Source of the DNA: Hyphomicrobiales bacterium
GTDB taxonomy: Bacteria; Pseudomonadota; Alphaproteobacteria; Rhizobiales; Rhizobiaceae
Reading direction: 5' to 3'
Assembly: GCA_900473795.1 (NCBI GenBank)
Contig: UCMT01000018.1
Location: forward strand, 62,001 to 126,000
DNA: 64,000 nt
Positions 44,442 through 53,919 of this stretch are shown here, in pieces. The position numbers and the translations under genes were made by a program. Numbering within the stretch: position 1 is the first letter of the stretch; each line of letters starts with the position of its first letter. The notes under the pieces are model-generated. The model saw nothing but the letters and a program-made list of their open reading frames with translations, did not search any database and was not told the DNA's origin.

Positions 44442-45344
44442 ATGAGCAATCCGGCAAAAGCCATTCGCATCGGCACCATGATCAGCGCATCCGGCGGCAA
44501 GGCTGCCGACCGCATCGGCCAGATCGCCGGCATGGGCTTCGAAAGCTTCGAGCCCTTCTTCTGGCAGACGACCAACGGTCAGGATCTCGCTGAACTCGGT
44601 AAGCGCTGCGTCGAGGTGATCGGCGATCGCGACATCACCATCTCGACGCTCGGCATGTTCGGCAATCCCTTGGAGACGACGGATATCGATCGCGACACGC
44701 TGCAGGGCTGGAAGGACTGCATCGACAACGCCCATCATTTTGGCGCCACCTGCGTTGCCGGCTTTACGGGAAGAATTCGCAACAAACCGCTGACCGACAG
44801 CCTGCCGCGCTACAAGGAGGTGTGGAGCGAACTTGCCAAGCGCGCCGCCGACAAGGGCATCAGGATCGCCTTTGAAAACTGCGCCATGGACGGCAACTGG
44901 GCAACAGGCGACTGGAATATCGCCCACAATCCGGATGCCTGGGAGCTGATCTTCAACGAAACGCCGGACGATCATATCGGTCTTGAATGGGAGCCCTGCC
45001 ACCAGATGGTCTATCTGATCGAGCCCATCCCGCAGATCCGCAAATGGGCGAAAAAAATCTTTCACGTGCACGGCAAGGACGCGACCATCCGTTGGGACGT
45101 GATCCGTGAACACGGCATTTTCGGCAAGGAGAAATTCGTCTTCATGCGCACGCCGGGCTTCGGCGACACCAATTGGACGGATGTCATTTCCGAACTGCGC
45201 CTTGCCGGCTGGTCCGGTTCCATCGACATCGAGGGCTGGCACGACCCGGTCTATCGCGATCAGCTGGAAATGACCGGCCAGGTGCATGGCCTCAACTATC
45301 TGAAGGCTTGCCGGGGCGGCGACTTCGTCGTCGATCCCGCCTGA
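44442..45344 (+). CDS. Sugar phosphate isomerase/epimerase (AP endonuclease 2 fold)
   Basis: This 300-residue TIM-barrel enzyme has the metal-binding residues of the xylose-isomerase-like group: Glu in IAFENCAMD, Glu and His in GLEWEPCH, His in FHVHGKD and Glu in DIEGWHD. It would isomerise or epimerise a ketose or an inosose. It lies between the dehydrogenase and the ABC transporter genes, in one operon. The exact substrate is unknown. Confidence 0.85.
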   Translation: MSNPAKAIRIGTMISASGGKAADRIGQIAGMGFESFEPFFWQTTNGQDLAELGKRCVEVIGDRDITISTLGMFGNPLETTDIDRDTLQGWKDCIDNAHHFGATCVAGFTGRIRNKPLTDSLPRYKEVWSELAKRAADKGIRIAFENCAMDGNWATGDWNIAHNPDAWELIFNETPDDHIGLEWEPCHQMVYLIEPIPQIRKWAKKIFHVHGKDATIRWDVIREHGIFGKEKFVFMRTPGFGDTNWTDVISELRLAGWSGSIDIEGWHDPVYRDQLEMTGQVHGLNYLKACRGGDFVVDPA

Positions 45345-45348
45345 TTGA

Positions 45349-45371
45349 TCAGGCCGGCCTGACCAGTCAGG
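45349..45371. other. Two overlapping small palindromes
   Basis: TCAGGCCGGCCTGA (45349-45362) is fully palindromic, and CCTGAC-CA-GTCAGG (45358-45371) shares its right arm. The two hairpins exclude each other. They follow the isomerase stop by five bases and may mark an mRNA processing point before the binding-protein gene. Confidence 0.4.
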
Positions 45372-45453
45372 CAGGTCTGAAAGGACTGAAATGGACTGAA
45401 GAAGGCCGGCATGGAGGATGACGGCCGACAAGGATAACCAACAGGAGGAAACG

Positions 45454-46686
45454 ATGGGTATCCGCAAATATGCAGTCATTGGCGCGCTGGCGCTTGCAGG
45501 CGTGTCGCTGTTTGGCCTGTCCGCCAGGGCGGAAGACGTGAAGCTTACCGTCTGGTCGCTCGACCGTGACATTCAGCCGGCGCCAAATCTGGTGGCCGAG
45601 TTCAACAAGCTCAACAACGGCATCCAGATAGAGTATCGCCAGATCCAGTTCGATGATGTCGTCAGCGAGGCCATGCGCGCCTATTCGACGGGCCAGGCGC
45701 CGGACATCATTGCCATCGACAATCCGGAACACGCGCTGTTTTCGTCGCGCGGCGCCTTCCTCGATCTCACCGACATGATCTCCAAATCGACGGTGATCAA
45801 GCCGGAGAACTATTTCCCTGGTCCGCTGAAATCGGTCGAGTGGGACGGCAAATATTACGGTGTGCCGAAGGCCACCAACACGATCGCGCTCTACTACAAC
45901 AAGGACATGTTCACGGCGAAGGGGCTTGATCCCAACAAGCCGCCACAGACCTGGGATGAACTGGTGGATGCGGCGCGCAAGCTGACCGATCCTGCCGCCA
46001 ACGTCTATGGTCTCGCCTTCTCGGCTAAGGCCAACGAGGAGGGCACCTTCCAGTTCCTGCCCTGGGCGCAGATGGGTGGCGGCAGCTATGAGAACATCAA
46101 TACCGAGGGCGCCGTAAAAGCGCTCGAAATCTGGAAGACGATCATCGACGAAAAGCTCGCTTCGCCCGATACGCTGACGCGTGGCCAGTGGGATTCGACC
46201 GGTACCTTCAATTCCGGCAATGCCGCCATGGCGATCTCCGGCCCGTGGGAACTCGACCGTATGACGCAGGAGGCGAAGTTCGACTGGGGCGTGACGCTGC
46301 TTCCGGTGCCGAAGGAAGGCGTCGAACGCTCCTCGGCCATGGGCGACTTCAACTGGGCGATTTTCGCTTCCTCCAAGCATCCGGCAGAGGCCTTCAAGGC
46401 GCTCGAATTCTTCGCCTCGCAGGACGACAAGATGTTCAAGAATTATGGTCAGCTTCCGGCCCGCTCCGACATCTCGATCCCCGAGACCGGCCAGCCGCTC
46501 AAGGACGCCGCCCTCAAGGTCTTCCTCGAGCAATTGAAATATGCAAAGCCCCGCGGCCCGCATCCGGAATGGCCGAAGATCTCCAAGGCGATCCAGGATG
46601 CCATTCAGGCCGCCTTGACCGGTCAGGCGAGCCCGAAGGATGCGCTTGATCAGGCTGCCGAAAAGATCAAGGCTGTCCTGGGCTGA
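45454..46686 (+). CDS. Carbohydrate ABC transporter substrate-binding protein (family 1)
   Basis: This 410-residue periplasmic sugar-binding protein has a signal peptide predicted to end at SARA (about residue 26). The mature protein starts [13 protein letters not shown], and contains [13 protein letters not shown] and [17 protein letters not shown], typical of MalE/UgpB-like proteins. The start at 45454 has CAGGAGG before it. It is the first of the four transporter genes and should be the most strongly made; a repeat element follows it. Confidence 0.92.
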   Translation: MGIRKYAVIGALALAGVSLFGLSARAEDVKLTVWSLDRDIQPAPNLVAEFNKLNNGIQIEYRQIQFDDVVSEAMRAYSTGQAPDIIAIDNPEHALFSSRGAFLDLTDMISKSTVIKPENYFPGPLKSVEWDGKYYGVPKATNTIALYYNKDMFTAKGLDPNKPPQTWDELVDAARKLTDPAANVYGLAFSAKANEEGTFQFLPWAQMGGGSYENINTEGAVKALEIWKTIIDEKLASPDTLTRGQWDSTGTFNSGNAAMAISGPWELDRMTQEAKFDWGVTLLPVPKEGVERSSAMGDFNWAIFASSKHPAEAFKALEFFASQDDKMFKNYGQLPARSDISIPETGQPLKDAALKVFLEQLKYAKPRGPHPEWPKISKAIQDAIQAALTGQASPKDALDQAAEKIKAVLG

Positions 46687-46715
46687 TCTGACCGGCGATG
46701 AAGCGGCTCTGCTGC

Positions 46716-46870
46716 TCTTCTCCCCGGCGGGGAGGAGAGCCCAGAAGAGCGAGACGATGAGGGGATGTGAGCGTCTGTCGACGCGACTGCCCCGAGCACA
46801 AGCGAGGACAGCTATGCCGCACTCTCCCTCATCCGGCCCCACGGGCCACCTTCTCCCCGCCGGGGAGAGG
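46716..46870. repeat. Rhizobial intergenic repeat within the sugar ABC operon
   Basis: CTTCTCCCCGGCGGGGAGG at the left end and its inverted partner CTTCTCCCCGCCGGGGAGAGG (split here as CTTCTCCCCGCC and GGGGAGAGG) at the right end enclose GATGAGGGG and CCCTCATC, also inverted. Elements with CCTCATCCGGC...CCACCTTCTCCCC are common between genes in rhizobia (from memory). The right end supplies the GGGGAGAGG ribosome-binding sequence of the next permease. Confidence 0.75.
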
Positions 46871-46879
46871 TTGAACCGG

Positions 46880-47872
46880 ATGGCGGACGCGCCGTCCAGC
46901 ATTTCCTCCCGGAAGGGGTTGTCGTCCGCGCAAGCGCCCGGCAGCCCCGTTCGGGACGTCGGAGGCCCCGTGACGAGGCTCCTGTCCAGTGTCAGGGACG
47001 GCCGCGGTTTCGATATCGTGCTGGTCGCCTTCCCGCTCGGTTTCCTGTTCCTGATGGCGGGTCTGCCGCTGCTCTACAACGTGTTGATGAGCTTTCAGGA
47101 GGTCGACATGTTCAGCCTCGGCACGCTGATGCGCCCCTTTGTCGGCTTGAAGAACTATCGCGACCTTTTCGCCCAGCCGGAAACGCTGCCGATCCTTGCC
47201 AATACGGCGATCTTCGTCGTCGGCTCGATCGCCGGACAGTTTCTCATCGGCTTCGGGCTCGCGCTGTTCTTCTGGGTCAATTTTCCCGGTGCCGCCTGGC
47301 TGCGTGGCCTGTTCCTCGTCTCGTGGGTGATGCCGGGTCTCGTCGTCGGCGCCATCTGGAACTGGATCCTGTCAGGGGATTTCGGTGTCCTCAACTTCAT
47401 CCTGAGGGAAGGCGGCATCATCTCCGCCAATATCTTCTGGCGCTCGGATCCGAACTATTCACTCTATGCCGTCATCCTCGCCAATATTTGGCTCGGCACC
47501 GCCTTCAACATGATCCTTCTCTCGGTCGGTCTTGCGGGTATCCCCGCCGATCTCTACGAGGCAGCCGAACTCGATGGCGCCAATGCCTGGCAGCGTTTCT
47601 GGACCATCACCCTGCCGATGATGCGTTCCACCATCGGCGCCATCATCGCGCTCGGCCTGATCTTCACGCTGCAGCAATTCGACCTCTTTGCCGCGATCAC
47701 CTCCGGCGGGCCGAACAATTCGTCCAACGTCACCCAATATTGGGCCTGGGAGCAGTCCTTCCGCCAGTACGACTTTGCCAAGGGGGCGACGATTTCGGTC
47801 CTGATGATCGTCTTCGTCATGATCGCATCGGTCGTCTATGTCCGTTCGACACGTCACGAGGTGCGCGGATGA
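46880..47872 (+). CDS. Carbohydrate ABC transporter permease (MalF/UgpA type)
   Basis: This 330-residue inner-membrane permease has about six hydrophobic segments, starting with IVLVAFPLGFLFLMAGLPLL. The EAA loop reads YEAAELDGANAWQRFWTITLP, the typical ATPase-contact motif. The ATG at 46880 follows GGGGAGAGG supplied by the repeat; the open frame upstream reads through that repeat and is not likely coding. Its stop overlaps the next permease by four bases. Confidence 0.9.
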   Translation: MADAPSSISSRKGLSSAQAPGSPVRDVGGPVTRLLSSVRDGRGFDIVLVAFPLGFLFLMAGLPLLYNVLMSFQEVDMFSLGTLMRPFVGLKNYRDLFAQPETLPILANTAIFVVGSIAGQFLIGFGLALFFWVNFPGAAWLRGLFLVSWVMPGLVVGAIWNWILSGDFGVLNFILREGGIISANIFWRSDPNYSLYAVILANIWLGTAFNMILLSVGLAGIPADLYEAAELDGANAWQRFWTITLPMMRSTIGAIIALGLIFTLQQFDLFAAITSGGPNNSSNVTQYWAWEQSFRQYDFAKGATISVLMIVFVMIASVVYVRSTRHEVRG

Positions 47873-48696
47873 CCGAGACGAACCGCAATCGCCTGATGCT
47901 TCTGATCGCCATCGTCATGGCGGCGATCTATCTGTTTCCGCTCTACTGGATGTACATCACCGCCCTGAAGAGCGGATCGGAGATGTTCGCCACGCCGCCA
48001 ACCTTCTGGCCGTCCGTACCGCAGTGGAGCACGTATGCCTTCGTCTGGGAAAGCCGCGGCATGGGGCGCTATCTCTGGAACTCGCTGGTTATTGCCTCCG
48101 GAGCCGTGGTGCTGATCACGGTGCTCGGCGTCGGCTGCGCCTACGTGCTGGCGCGCTACCGCAATGTCTGGGTCGACATCGGCCTGTTCCTGATCCTGAT
48201 GCTGCAGGTCCTGCCGGCGTCGCTGATGATCACGCCGATCTTCGTCGGCTTTTCGCAACTCGGCATGCTGGACTATCCCCGTCTTGCCGTGATCATCGCA
48301 ATTGCCGCGAAGAGCATGCCGTTCTTCGTGGTCCTGGTGCGGGCCACCTTCATGGCGGTGCCGATGGAACTGGAGGAGGCGGCGCTGGTCGACGGCAATT
48401 CGCGTGTCGGCGCCTTCTTCCATATCGTGCTGCCGCTCGCCCGCAACGGCATCCTGGTGAGCGCCATCCTGATCTTCATGCAGGCCTTCGGCGAGTTCGT
48501 CTATTCCAAGTCGATCATCCAGGACATCGAGCTTCAGCCCGCCAGCGTCGGCCTCAATTCCTTCATGGGGCCGAACACCAATGAATGGAACAACATCATG
48601 GCCTACGCCACGATCTACGTGACCCCCATTCTCGCCATCTTCGTGCTGCTGCAGCGGCGCATCGTCTCCGGCCTTACCTCGGGAGCCATCAAATGA
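47869..48696 (+). CDS. Carbohydrate ABC transporter permease (MalG/UgpE type)
   Basis: This 275-residue second permease has the usual MalG-type N-terminal PLYWMYITALKSGSEMF and the EAA loop ELEEAALVDGNSRVGAFFHIV. It pairs with the gene before it, whose stop it overlaps. It in turn overlaps the ATPase start (ATGA). Substrate: same sugar or polyol as the binding protein. Confidence 0.92.
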   Translation: MTETNRNRLMLLIAIVMAAIYLFPLYWMYITALKSGSEMFATPPTFWPSVPQWSTYAFVWESRGMGRYLWNSLVIASGAVVLITVLGVGCAYVLARYRNVWVDIGLFLILMLQVLPASLMITPIFVGFSQLGMLDYPRLAVIIAIAAKSMPFFVVLVRATFMAVPMELEEAALVDGNSRVGAFFHIVLPLARNGILVSAILIFMQAFGEFVYSKSIIQDIELQPASVGLNSFMGPNTNEWNNIMAYATIYVTPILAIFVLLQRRIVSGLTSGAIK

Positions 48697-49760
48697 CCAA
48701 GCAGATCGAACTCTCGGGCGTCAACAAATATTACGGCGCCTACCACGCGCTGAAGAACATCGATCTGAGCATCGAGAAGGGCAGCTTCGTGGCGCTCGTC
48801 GGCCCGTCCGGCTGCGGCAAGTCCACGTTGCTGCGTTCGCTGGCCGGGCTTGAAAGCATCTCGACGGGCGACCTGAAGATCGCCGGCGAGTTGATGAACA
48901 AGGTGCCGCCGCGCAAGCGCGACATCGCCATGGTGTTCCAGTCCTACGCGCTCTATCCGCATATGACGGTCGAGCAGAACCTCACCTACAGCCTGCGCAT
49001 TCGCCGCGTCGCCAAGGCCGAGGCCAAGAAGGCGGCAGAGGAAGTCGCGGCCACGACCGGGCTTTCGCATCTCCTCGGGCGCTATCCGCGCGAACTTTCC
49101 GGCGGCCAGCGCCAGCGCGTCGCCATGAGCCGCGCCATCATCCGCCATCCCAAGGCCTTCCTGTTCGACGAGCCGCTGTCCAATCTCGATGCGGCGCTGC
49201 GCGTCCACATGCGCAAGGAAATCCGCACCCTGCACGACCGGCTGCACGCGACGTCGGTCTATGTGACGCACGACCAGATCGAGGCGATGACGATGGCCGA
49301 CCATGTGGTGGTGATGAAGGACGGCGTGATCGAGCAGCAGGGGGCGCCGCTGGAACTTTACGACCGGCCGGCCAACAGGTTCGTCGCCGGCTTCATCGGC
49401 TCGCCGGCCATGAATTTCGTGCCTGCGACGGTCGGCGAGGATGGCCGTTCGCTGGCGGTCGATATCGGCGAAAAGCAGACCATTCCCCTTGATCGTCAGC
49501 TCCAGCCCGGCCGCAAGGTGACCGCGGGACTGCGGCCGGAGCACCTGCATTTCGTCGAGCCGGGACAAGGCGTCTTCCGCCTGCCGGTCGGGATCGTCGA
49601 GACCACCGGCTCCGCGACCTACATCACCACGTCGACGGCAACGGAAGTGACGGTTGTCGACACGACCCGCAGGCCCGTCAGGGCCGGGGACGTCATCGAT
49701 GTGTCCATCCGCCCGGCGGACGTGCACATCTTCGACGCGGAAACCGGACTGAGGGTCTGA
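48693..49760 (+). CDS. Carbohydrate ABC transporter ATP-binding protein (MalK/UgpC type)
   Basis: This 355-residue ATPase has Walker A (GPSGCGKST), signature LSGGQRQR, Walker B AFLFDEPLSNLDA and a C-terminal regulatory TOBE/OB region (residues about 240-355; AGLRPEHLHFVEPG). It powers the sugar importer. A short terminator-like hairpin follows. It is the last transporter gene, and the SDR gene lies 128 bases beyond. Confidence 0.94.
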   Translation: MTKQIELSGVNKYYGAYHALKNIDLSIEKGSFVALVGPSGCGKSTLLRSLAGLESISTGDLKIAGELMNKVPPRKRDIAMVFQSYALYPHMTVEQNLTYSLRIRRVAKAEAKKAAEEVAATTGLSHLLGRYPRELSGGQRQRVAMSRAIIRHPKAFLFDEPLSNLDAALRVHMRKEIRTLHDRLHATSVYVTHDQIEAMTMADHVVVMKDGVIEQQGAPLELYDRPANRFVAGFIGSPAMNFVPATVGEDGRSLAVDIGEKQTIPLDRQLQPGRKVTAGLRPEHLHFVEPGQGVFRLPVGIVETTGSATYITTSTATEVTVVDTTRRPVRAGDVIDVSIRPADVHIFDAETGLRV

Positions 49761-49769
49761 AGCCGGATC

Positions 49770-49788
49770 AAACCACATTTGGTTTTTT
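49770..49788 (+). terminator. Short terminator-like hairpin after the sugar ABC genes
   Basis: AAACCA (49770-49775) pairs with TGGTTT (49780-49785) and three more T bases follow. The stem is short and AT-rich, so it may stop transcription only partly before the SDR gene. Confidence 0.45.
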
Positions 49789-49888
49789 CTGTATAAAAAT
49801 ACGTTCGTCGCCCTTGACAAGCGGGGAGCCGGCGATATTCCCTGTCGGCAAATGGATGCGGAGCATGGCCGCGACAGGGAGGAATGAG

Positions 49889-50626
49889 ATGAGTGGACTT
49901 CTGGCCGGCAAACGCGCCGTGATCACGGCAGCAGCACAGGGGATTGGCCGCGCCGCAGCCGAGGCGTTCCAGCGCGAAGGGGCGATCGTCACGGCCACGG
50001 ACGTCAATGAGGAAAAACTCGCCGAACTTTCCGCCCTCGGCATGACGGTCGCGAAACTCGATGTCATGAATGCCGACGCGATCTCGGCCTTTGCCGCGGA
50101 AACCGGGACCATCGACGTGCTGTTCAACTGCGCCGGGACGGTGCATGCCGGAACAATTCTCGAAGCCAGCGAGCGGGACTATGATCTCGCCTTCGATCTC
50201 AACGTCAAGTCGATGTTCCGGCTGATCCGGGCCTTCCTGCCGGGCATGATCGACAGCGGCGGCGGCTCGATCATCAACATGTCGTCGGTTGCGGGCGTCC
50301 CCATGGGCGTGCCGAACCGCTTCGTCTATTCCGCCAGCAAGGCGGCCGTCGTCGGCCTCACCAAGTCGATCGCTCTCGATTACATCAAGCAGGGCATCCG
50401 CTGCAACGCGATCGCGCCCGGCACGGTACAATCGCCCTCGCTCGAGGAGCGGATGAAGGCGCAGGGCAACTACGAGGAAGCCCGCGCCGCCTTCATCGCC
50501 CGCCAGCCGATGGGCCGCATCGGCCTGCCGGAGGAGATTGCGGCGCTTGCCGTTTATCTCGGCAGCGATGTCTCCAACTATACGACGGGGCAGGTGCACG
50601 TCATCGATGGCGGCATGAGCCTGTAG
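49889..50626 (+). CDS. Short-chain dehydrogenase/reductase (DHRS6/BDH2-like)
   Basis: This 245-residue NAD-dependent dehydrogenase has AAAQGIGRAAAEAF for NAD, the Asn of the FNCAG block, the catalytic Ser in INMSSVAG, and the YSASK motif with Tyr and Lys. The group includes human DHRS6 and bacterial 2-keto-3-deoxy-L-fuconate dehydrogenase. The ATG at 49889 has GGGAGGA upstream. As the last gene of the LacI-controlled cluster it probably oxidises a keto-deoxy sugar acid or similar intermediate (inference). Confidence 0.9.
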   Translation: MSGLLAGKRAVITAAAQGIGRAAAEAFQREGAIVTATDVNEEKLAELSALGMTVAKLDVMNADAISAFAAETGTIDVLFNCAGTVHAGTILEASERDYDLAFDLNVKSMFRLIRAFLPGMIDSGGGSIINMSSVAGVPMGVPNRFVYSASKAAVVGLTKSIALDYIKQGIRCNAIAPGTVQSPSLEERMKAQGNYEEARAAFIARQPMGRIGLPEEIAALAVYLGSDVSNYTTGQVHVIDGGMSL

Positions 50627-50718
50627 CCTCGCGAACTGCTGCAGCAGGCACTGCCGCTATACATCGGCAGACGGGCGCTATAGTCTCTGCCGATCCGGAG
50701 AAGGCGCGCAGCAATCGC

Positions 50719-51126
50719 ATGACACCAAAGGAACCCACCAGTCTCAAACCCGTCCTGAGGATCGATTTTCCTCATGCAGAGCGGCTGGGCCGGGGCAAGA
50801 TTGCGCTCTTGGAACACATTCGCGAGACCGGCTCGATCTCGGCGGCGGGCCGCGCCATGGACATGTCCTATCGGCGGGCCTGGCTGCTGGTCAGCGCGCT
50901 CAACGGCATGTTCAGCCAGGATGCGGTCGTGTCGCAGCGCGGCGGAAAACAGGGCGGGGGCGCGGTCGTCACACCTTTCGGAGAAGAACTGATCTGCCGC
51001 TTCCGGGCGATGGAGGAAAAGGCCGAGGCGGCGCTTGCTGAAGAGCTGGCCTGGCTGGAGAGCAACCGCAATCCCTATGCGATGCCCACCGACGCGCCGG
51101 TCACAGATCCAGCGCAACGCTCTTGA
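50719..51126 (+). CDS. modE: ModE-like winged-helix regulator without Mop domains
   Basis: This 135-residue protein is only the N-terminal winged-helix half of ModE ([20 protein letters not shown], then [14 protein letters not shown] and [15 protein letters not shown]). E. coli ModE is about 260 residues with two C-terminal Mop domains that bind molybdate. No Mop domain is encoded here, so molybdate must be sensed another way. It converges with modC, the two genes overlapping by 26 bases. Two Mo-box-like sites before modA are the likely targets. Confidence 0.88.
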   Translation: MTPKEPTSLKPVLRIDFPHAERLGRGKIALLEHIRETGSISAAGRAMDMSYRRAWLLVSALNGMFSQDAVVSQRGGKQGGGAVVTPFGEELICRFRAMEEKAEAALAEELAWLESNRNPYAMPTDAPVTDPAQRS

Positions 51127-52168
51127 TGACGGCATGAACCGGCTTGCCGACCTGCAAACGGAGCAGATCGCGTGACAGGGTGGTCACCCGCGACATGATC
51201 GTCACGCCGCCGCAATCCAGACGCACATCGACCATGCCGTGTTCCGCTTCGCCGATCGCCACGATCGTGCCCGGCAGGATGTTGAGCGCGCTCAAGCCCT
51301 CCGGCCTGCTGGTGGCCAGCATGACATCGCGAGCCGCGATGTGGAGACGCACTGCCTTCCCGGCCGGCGCCTCCAGGTGCGGGACTTGAATCCGCACGGT
51401 GCCGGCGCGAACGACGGTGATCTGGTGCGAAACATCGCTGGTTTCAACGACACCTTCGATCAGCGCGCCCGCCTCGCGGCGGCTGATGGCCGATGATGGC
51501 GCGCTCAAAATCGCCGCCGCGTCTCCGGACGCGCTGATCCGGCCGTTTTCGAGCACGATGACCCTGTTGGCAAGCCGGGCGACTTCGGCGACCGAATGGC
51601 TGACATAGACGATCGGAATTGCCGTTTCATCCCGCAACCGCTCGAGATAAGGCAGGATCTCCGCTTTCCGCTCCTCGTCGAGCGCGGCCAGGGGCTCGTC
51701 CATCAAAAGCAGGCGCGGGTTCGAGAGCAACGCCCTGCCGATGGCGACGCGCTGCTTTTCACCGCCTGAAAGATTGATCGGCGCGCGATTGAGAAGCGCT
51801 CCGATGCCGAGCAGATCGACGATCCTGTCGAAGTCCGGTCCTTCACCTGTGTGCCGCGCGAACCAGCGGCCGTAGCCGAGATTGCGCCGGACGCTCAAAT
51901 GCGGGAAAAGCCGCGCCTCTTGAAAGACATAGCCGAAGCGGCGTTTGTGCGGCGGGACAAAAACGCGGGCCTCGCTATCGACCAGAACATCGCCGTTGAA
52001 TGCAAGCCGCCCGTCTTCGGGGCGCAGCAATCCCGCAATGATGTTGATCAGCGACGTCTTGCCTGATCCGGAGCGGCCGAAGAGGGCGGTGACCCCCTTG
52101 TCCGCAGAGAACGCAGCCGTAACGGAAAACGTGCCGAGACGATGGCGGATAGCGACCTCAAGACTCAT
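51101..52168 (-). CDS. modC: Molybdate ABC transporter ATP-binding protein
   Basis: This 355-residue ATPase drives molybdate import. Walker A (GRSGSGKTS), LSGGEKQR, and [15 protein letters not shown] are seen, with Q-loop [14 protein letters not shown], the ModC-type glutamine loop. The C-terminal Mop/TOBE domain (residues about 290-350; [17 protein letters not shown]) can bind molybdate and could give the sensing that the short ModE lacks (inference). The ATG at 52168 overlaps the modB stop by four bases. The longer upstream frame is a shadow of modB. Confidence 0.95.
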   Translation of the reverse strand: MSLEVAIRHRLGTFSVTAAFSADKGVTALFGRSGSGKTSLINIIAGLLRPEDGRLAFNGDVLVDSEARVFVPPHKRRFGYVFQEARLFPHLSVRRNLGYGRWFARHTGEGPDFDRIVDLLGIGALLNRAPINLSGGEKQRVAIGRALLSNPRLLLMDEPLAALDEERKAEILPYLERLRDETAIPIVYVSHSVAEVARLANRVIVLENGRISASGDAAAILSAPSSAISRREAGALIEGVVETSDVSHQITVVRAGTVRIQVPHLEAPAGKAVRLHIAARDVMLATSRPEGLSALNILPGTIVAIGEAEHGMVDVRLDCGGVTIMSRVTTLSRDLLRLQVGKPVHAVIKSVALDL

Positions 52169-52866
52169 GCGGCGTCCATCTTTTTCACCGCGAGATTTGC
52201 CAGCATTTCCGAGACCATCAGCGCTGCCATGGATATCACGACGGAAATGATGGTCAGGCGAAATGCGCCGGCATCGCCGCCGGGCACCTGCGTAAAGGTG
52301 TAGATCGCCGAGGAAAGCGTCTGGGTTTCGCCGGGAATATTGGAGACGAAGGTGATCGTCGCGCCGAATTCGCCCATCGCCTTGGCAAAGGCGAGAATCA
52401 TGCCGGCGATGATGCCGGGCAGGACGAGCGGGAGCGTGACCGTTAGGAAAACCCAGACGGGCCCGGCGCCGAGCGTTGCCGCCGCCTGCTCGAGCCTGCG
52501 GTCGACCGCCTCGATCGACAGCCGGATGCTGCGCACCATCAGCGGAAAGGCCATGATGGCGCAGGCAAGCGCCGCTCCCGTCCAGCGGAAGGAAAAGACG
52601 AGGCCGGTATATTCGGCGAGAAAGGCACCGATCGGCCCGCGTTTTCCAAACAGGATCAGCAGCAGAAAACCGGTCACCACCGGCGGCAGGACCAGGGGCA
52701 GATGAACGATGCCGTTGAGGACGGCTTTTCCCCAGAAGCGGCCGCGCGCCAGGATCAAGGCAATGCCGATCGCGAACGGCAGGCTGGCAAGCATGGCGAC
52801 AAACGATACGCGCAGGCTGAGAAGGATCGCCATCCACTCCGCATCGCTCAAAACCAGCCAGTCCAA
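52165..52866 (-). CDS. modB: Molybdate ABC transporter permease
   Basis: This 233-residue inner-membrane permease has about five to six hydrophobic segments and the EAA-like loop [21 protein letters not shown] typical of ModB. The N-terminal [20 protein letters not shown] is shared with other ModB proteins. It overlaps modC by four bases and lies 72 bases after modA, so modABC is one operon on the minus strand. Confidence 0.95.
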   Translation of the reverse strand: MDWLVLSDAEWMAILLSLRVSFVAMLASLPFAIGIALILARGRFWGKAVLNGIVHLPLVLPPVVTGFLLLILFGKRGPIGAFLAEYTGLVFSFRWTGAALACAIMAFPLMVRSIRLSIEAVDRRLEQAAATLGAGPVWVFLTVTLPLVLPGIIAGMILAFAKAMGEFGATITFVSNIPGETQTLSSAIYTFTQVPGGDAGAFRLTIISVVISMAALMVSEMLANLAVKKMDAA

Positions 52867-52938
52867 ATGCCGTGCTCCCGTCCTCGACGGCCAGACGATA
52901 GGCGCTCCATCCTCTGACGAATAGAGCGCCTCCTATGC

Positions 52939-53733
52939 TTATTTCAGGATGGTAAAGCCCTGCGCCTCAAAGAGCGCTGCGGCCTTTGCCGATTTGACGA
53001 AATCCAGATAAGCGGCGGCGTCCGGATTGCTGCTCTCTGCCGTGAGCGCGATCGGGTAGACGATCGGCGGATGGCTGTCTTCCGGGAAGGTGCCGACAAC
53101 CGCCACGCCCTTGTCGGCGGCGGCATCCGTCTTGTAGACGATGCCATAGGGCGCTTCCCCCTTGGAAACCAGGAGAAGCGCCGCACGGACGTTTTCGGCG
53201 CCGGCCACGTTCTTTTCGACGGAAGACCAGACGCCGAGCTTTTCCAGCGCGGCCTTGCCGTACTTGCCGGCCGGAACGGAATCGACGGCGCCCATCGCAA
53301 GTTTCTCGTCGCCCAGCAGGCCCTTCAGGTCGAAACCCTGCTTGATATCGACGGCTGCCGTATCCTTGCTGCCTGCCACCAGCACGATCTGGTTGCCGAG
53401 CAGATTGGCGCGGGTGTCGTCCTTGATCAGCTTCTTTTCGGCGACATAGTCCATCCAGGCCAGATCGGCCGAGATGAAGACATCGGCCGGCGCGCCGGCT
53501 TCGATCTGCTTGGCGAGCGCCGAGCTTGCCGCATAGGAGACCGTCGTTTCCTTGCCGGCTTCCTTTTGCCACGCAGCGTTGACGGCATCGAGCGCGTTCT
53601 TCAGGCTGGCCGCGGCAAAGACCGTGACTTTTTCGGCCGCCGCGGCGGGCTGGGCAAGTGGCATTCCGCTTAGCCAGAGGGCGGTGACAGCGGCCGTGGC
53701 AAATTTCAGCAAGGTTCGACGTTCTGTGCGCAT
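52939..53733 (-). CDS. modA: Molybdate-binding periplasmic protein
   Basis: This 264-residue binding protein captures molybdate or tungstate in the periplasm. The signal peptide begins [11 protein letters not shown], with a twin-arginine-like motif, and is probably cut near AAAA (about residue 33). The mature start [39 protein letters not shown] and [16 protein letters not shown] are typical of ModA. The open frame continues upstream through the promoter and was cut at this ATG. It leads the modABC operon. Confidence 0.95.
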   Translation of the reverse strand: MRTERRTLLKFATAAVTALWLSGMPLAQPAAAAEKVTVFAAASLKNALDAVNAAWQKEAGKETTVSYAASSALAKQIEAGAPADVFISADLAWMDYVAEKKLIKDDTRANLLGNQIVLVAGSKDTAAVDIKQGFDLKGLLGDEKLAMGAVDSVPAGKYGKAALEKLGVWSSVEKNVAGAENVRAALLLVSKGEAPYGIVYKTDAAADKGVAVVGTFPEDSHPPIVYPIALTAESSNPDAAAYLDFVKSAKAAALFEAQGFTILK

Positions 53734-53748
53734 GCGGTTCCCCCAATG

Positions 53749-53774
53749 ATCGAGATATTTCCCTAGATATAACG
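53749..53774. promoter_or_regulatory. Mo-box-like ModE site 1
   Basis: ATCGAGATAT (53749-53758) and ATATAACG (53767-53774) flank 8 bases. The E. coli ModE consensus CGCTATAT-N8-ATATAACG has the same spacing. The right half is identical and the left differs at two positions. It lies 16 bases before the modA start. Confidence 0.65.
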
Positions 53775-53791
53775 GGTTAGGGCGAATGGCC

Positions 53792-53819
53792 AGCGCTATA
53801 TTTCTATAAATATATTGAA
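53792..53819. promoter_or_regulatory. Mo-box-like ModE site 2
   Basis: CGCTATAT (53794-53801) and ATATATTG (53810-53817) flank 8 bases. Its left half equals the E. coli ModE consensus and its right half differs at two positions. It is 44 bases from site 1, about four helix turns, so two ModE dimers would lie on one face. Confidence 0.65.
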
Positions 53820-53919
53820 AGTCATTCGTGGCTGCTTGACGTTCATGCTTGCCATGGACCAATCCGCCGTTACATTCGGGGCGTCCGACGGACGGGCATG
53901 GAGAGGCCGGAAAACGAAA

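Noticed and set aside
46640-46879. 80-codon N-terminal extension of the sugar permease
   Set aside because: It overlaps the end of the binding-protein gene and the intergenic repeat. The ATG at 46880 has a ribosome site and fits the family length.
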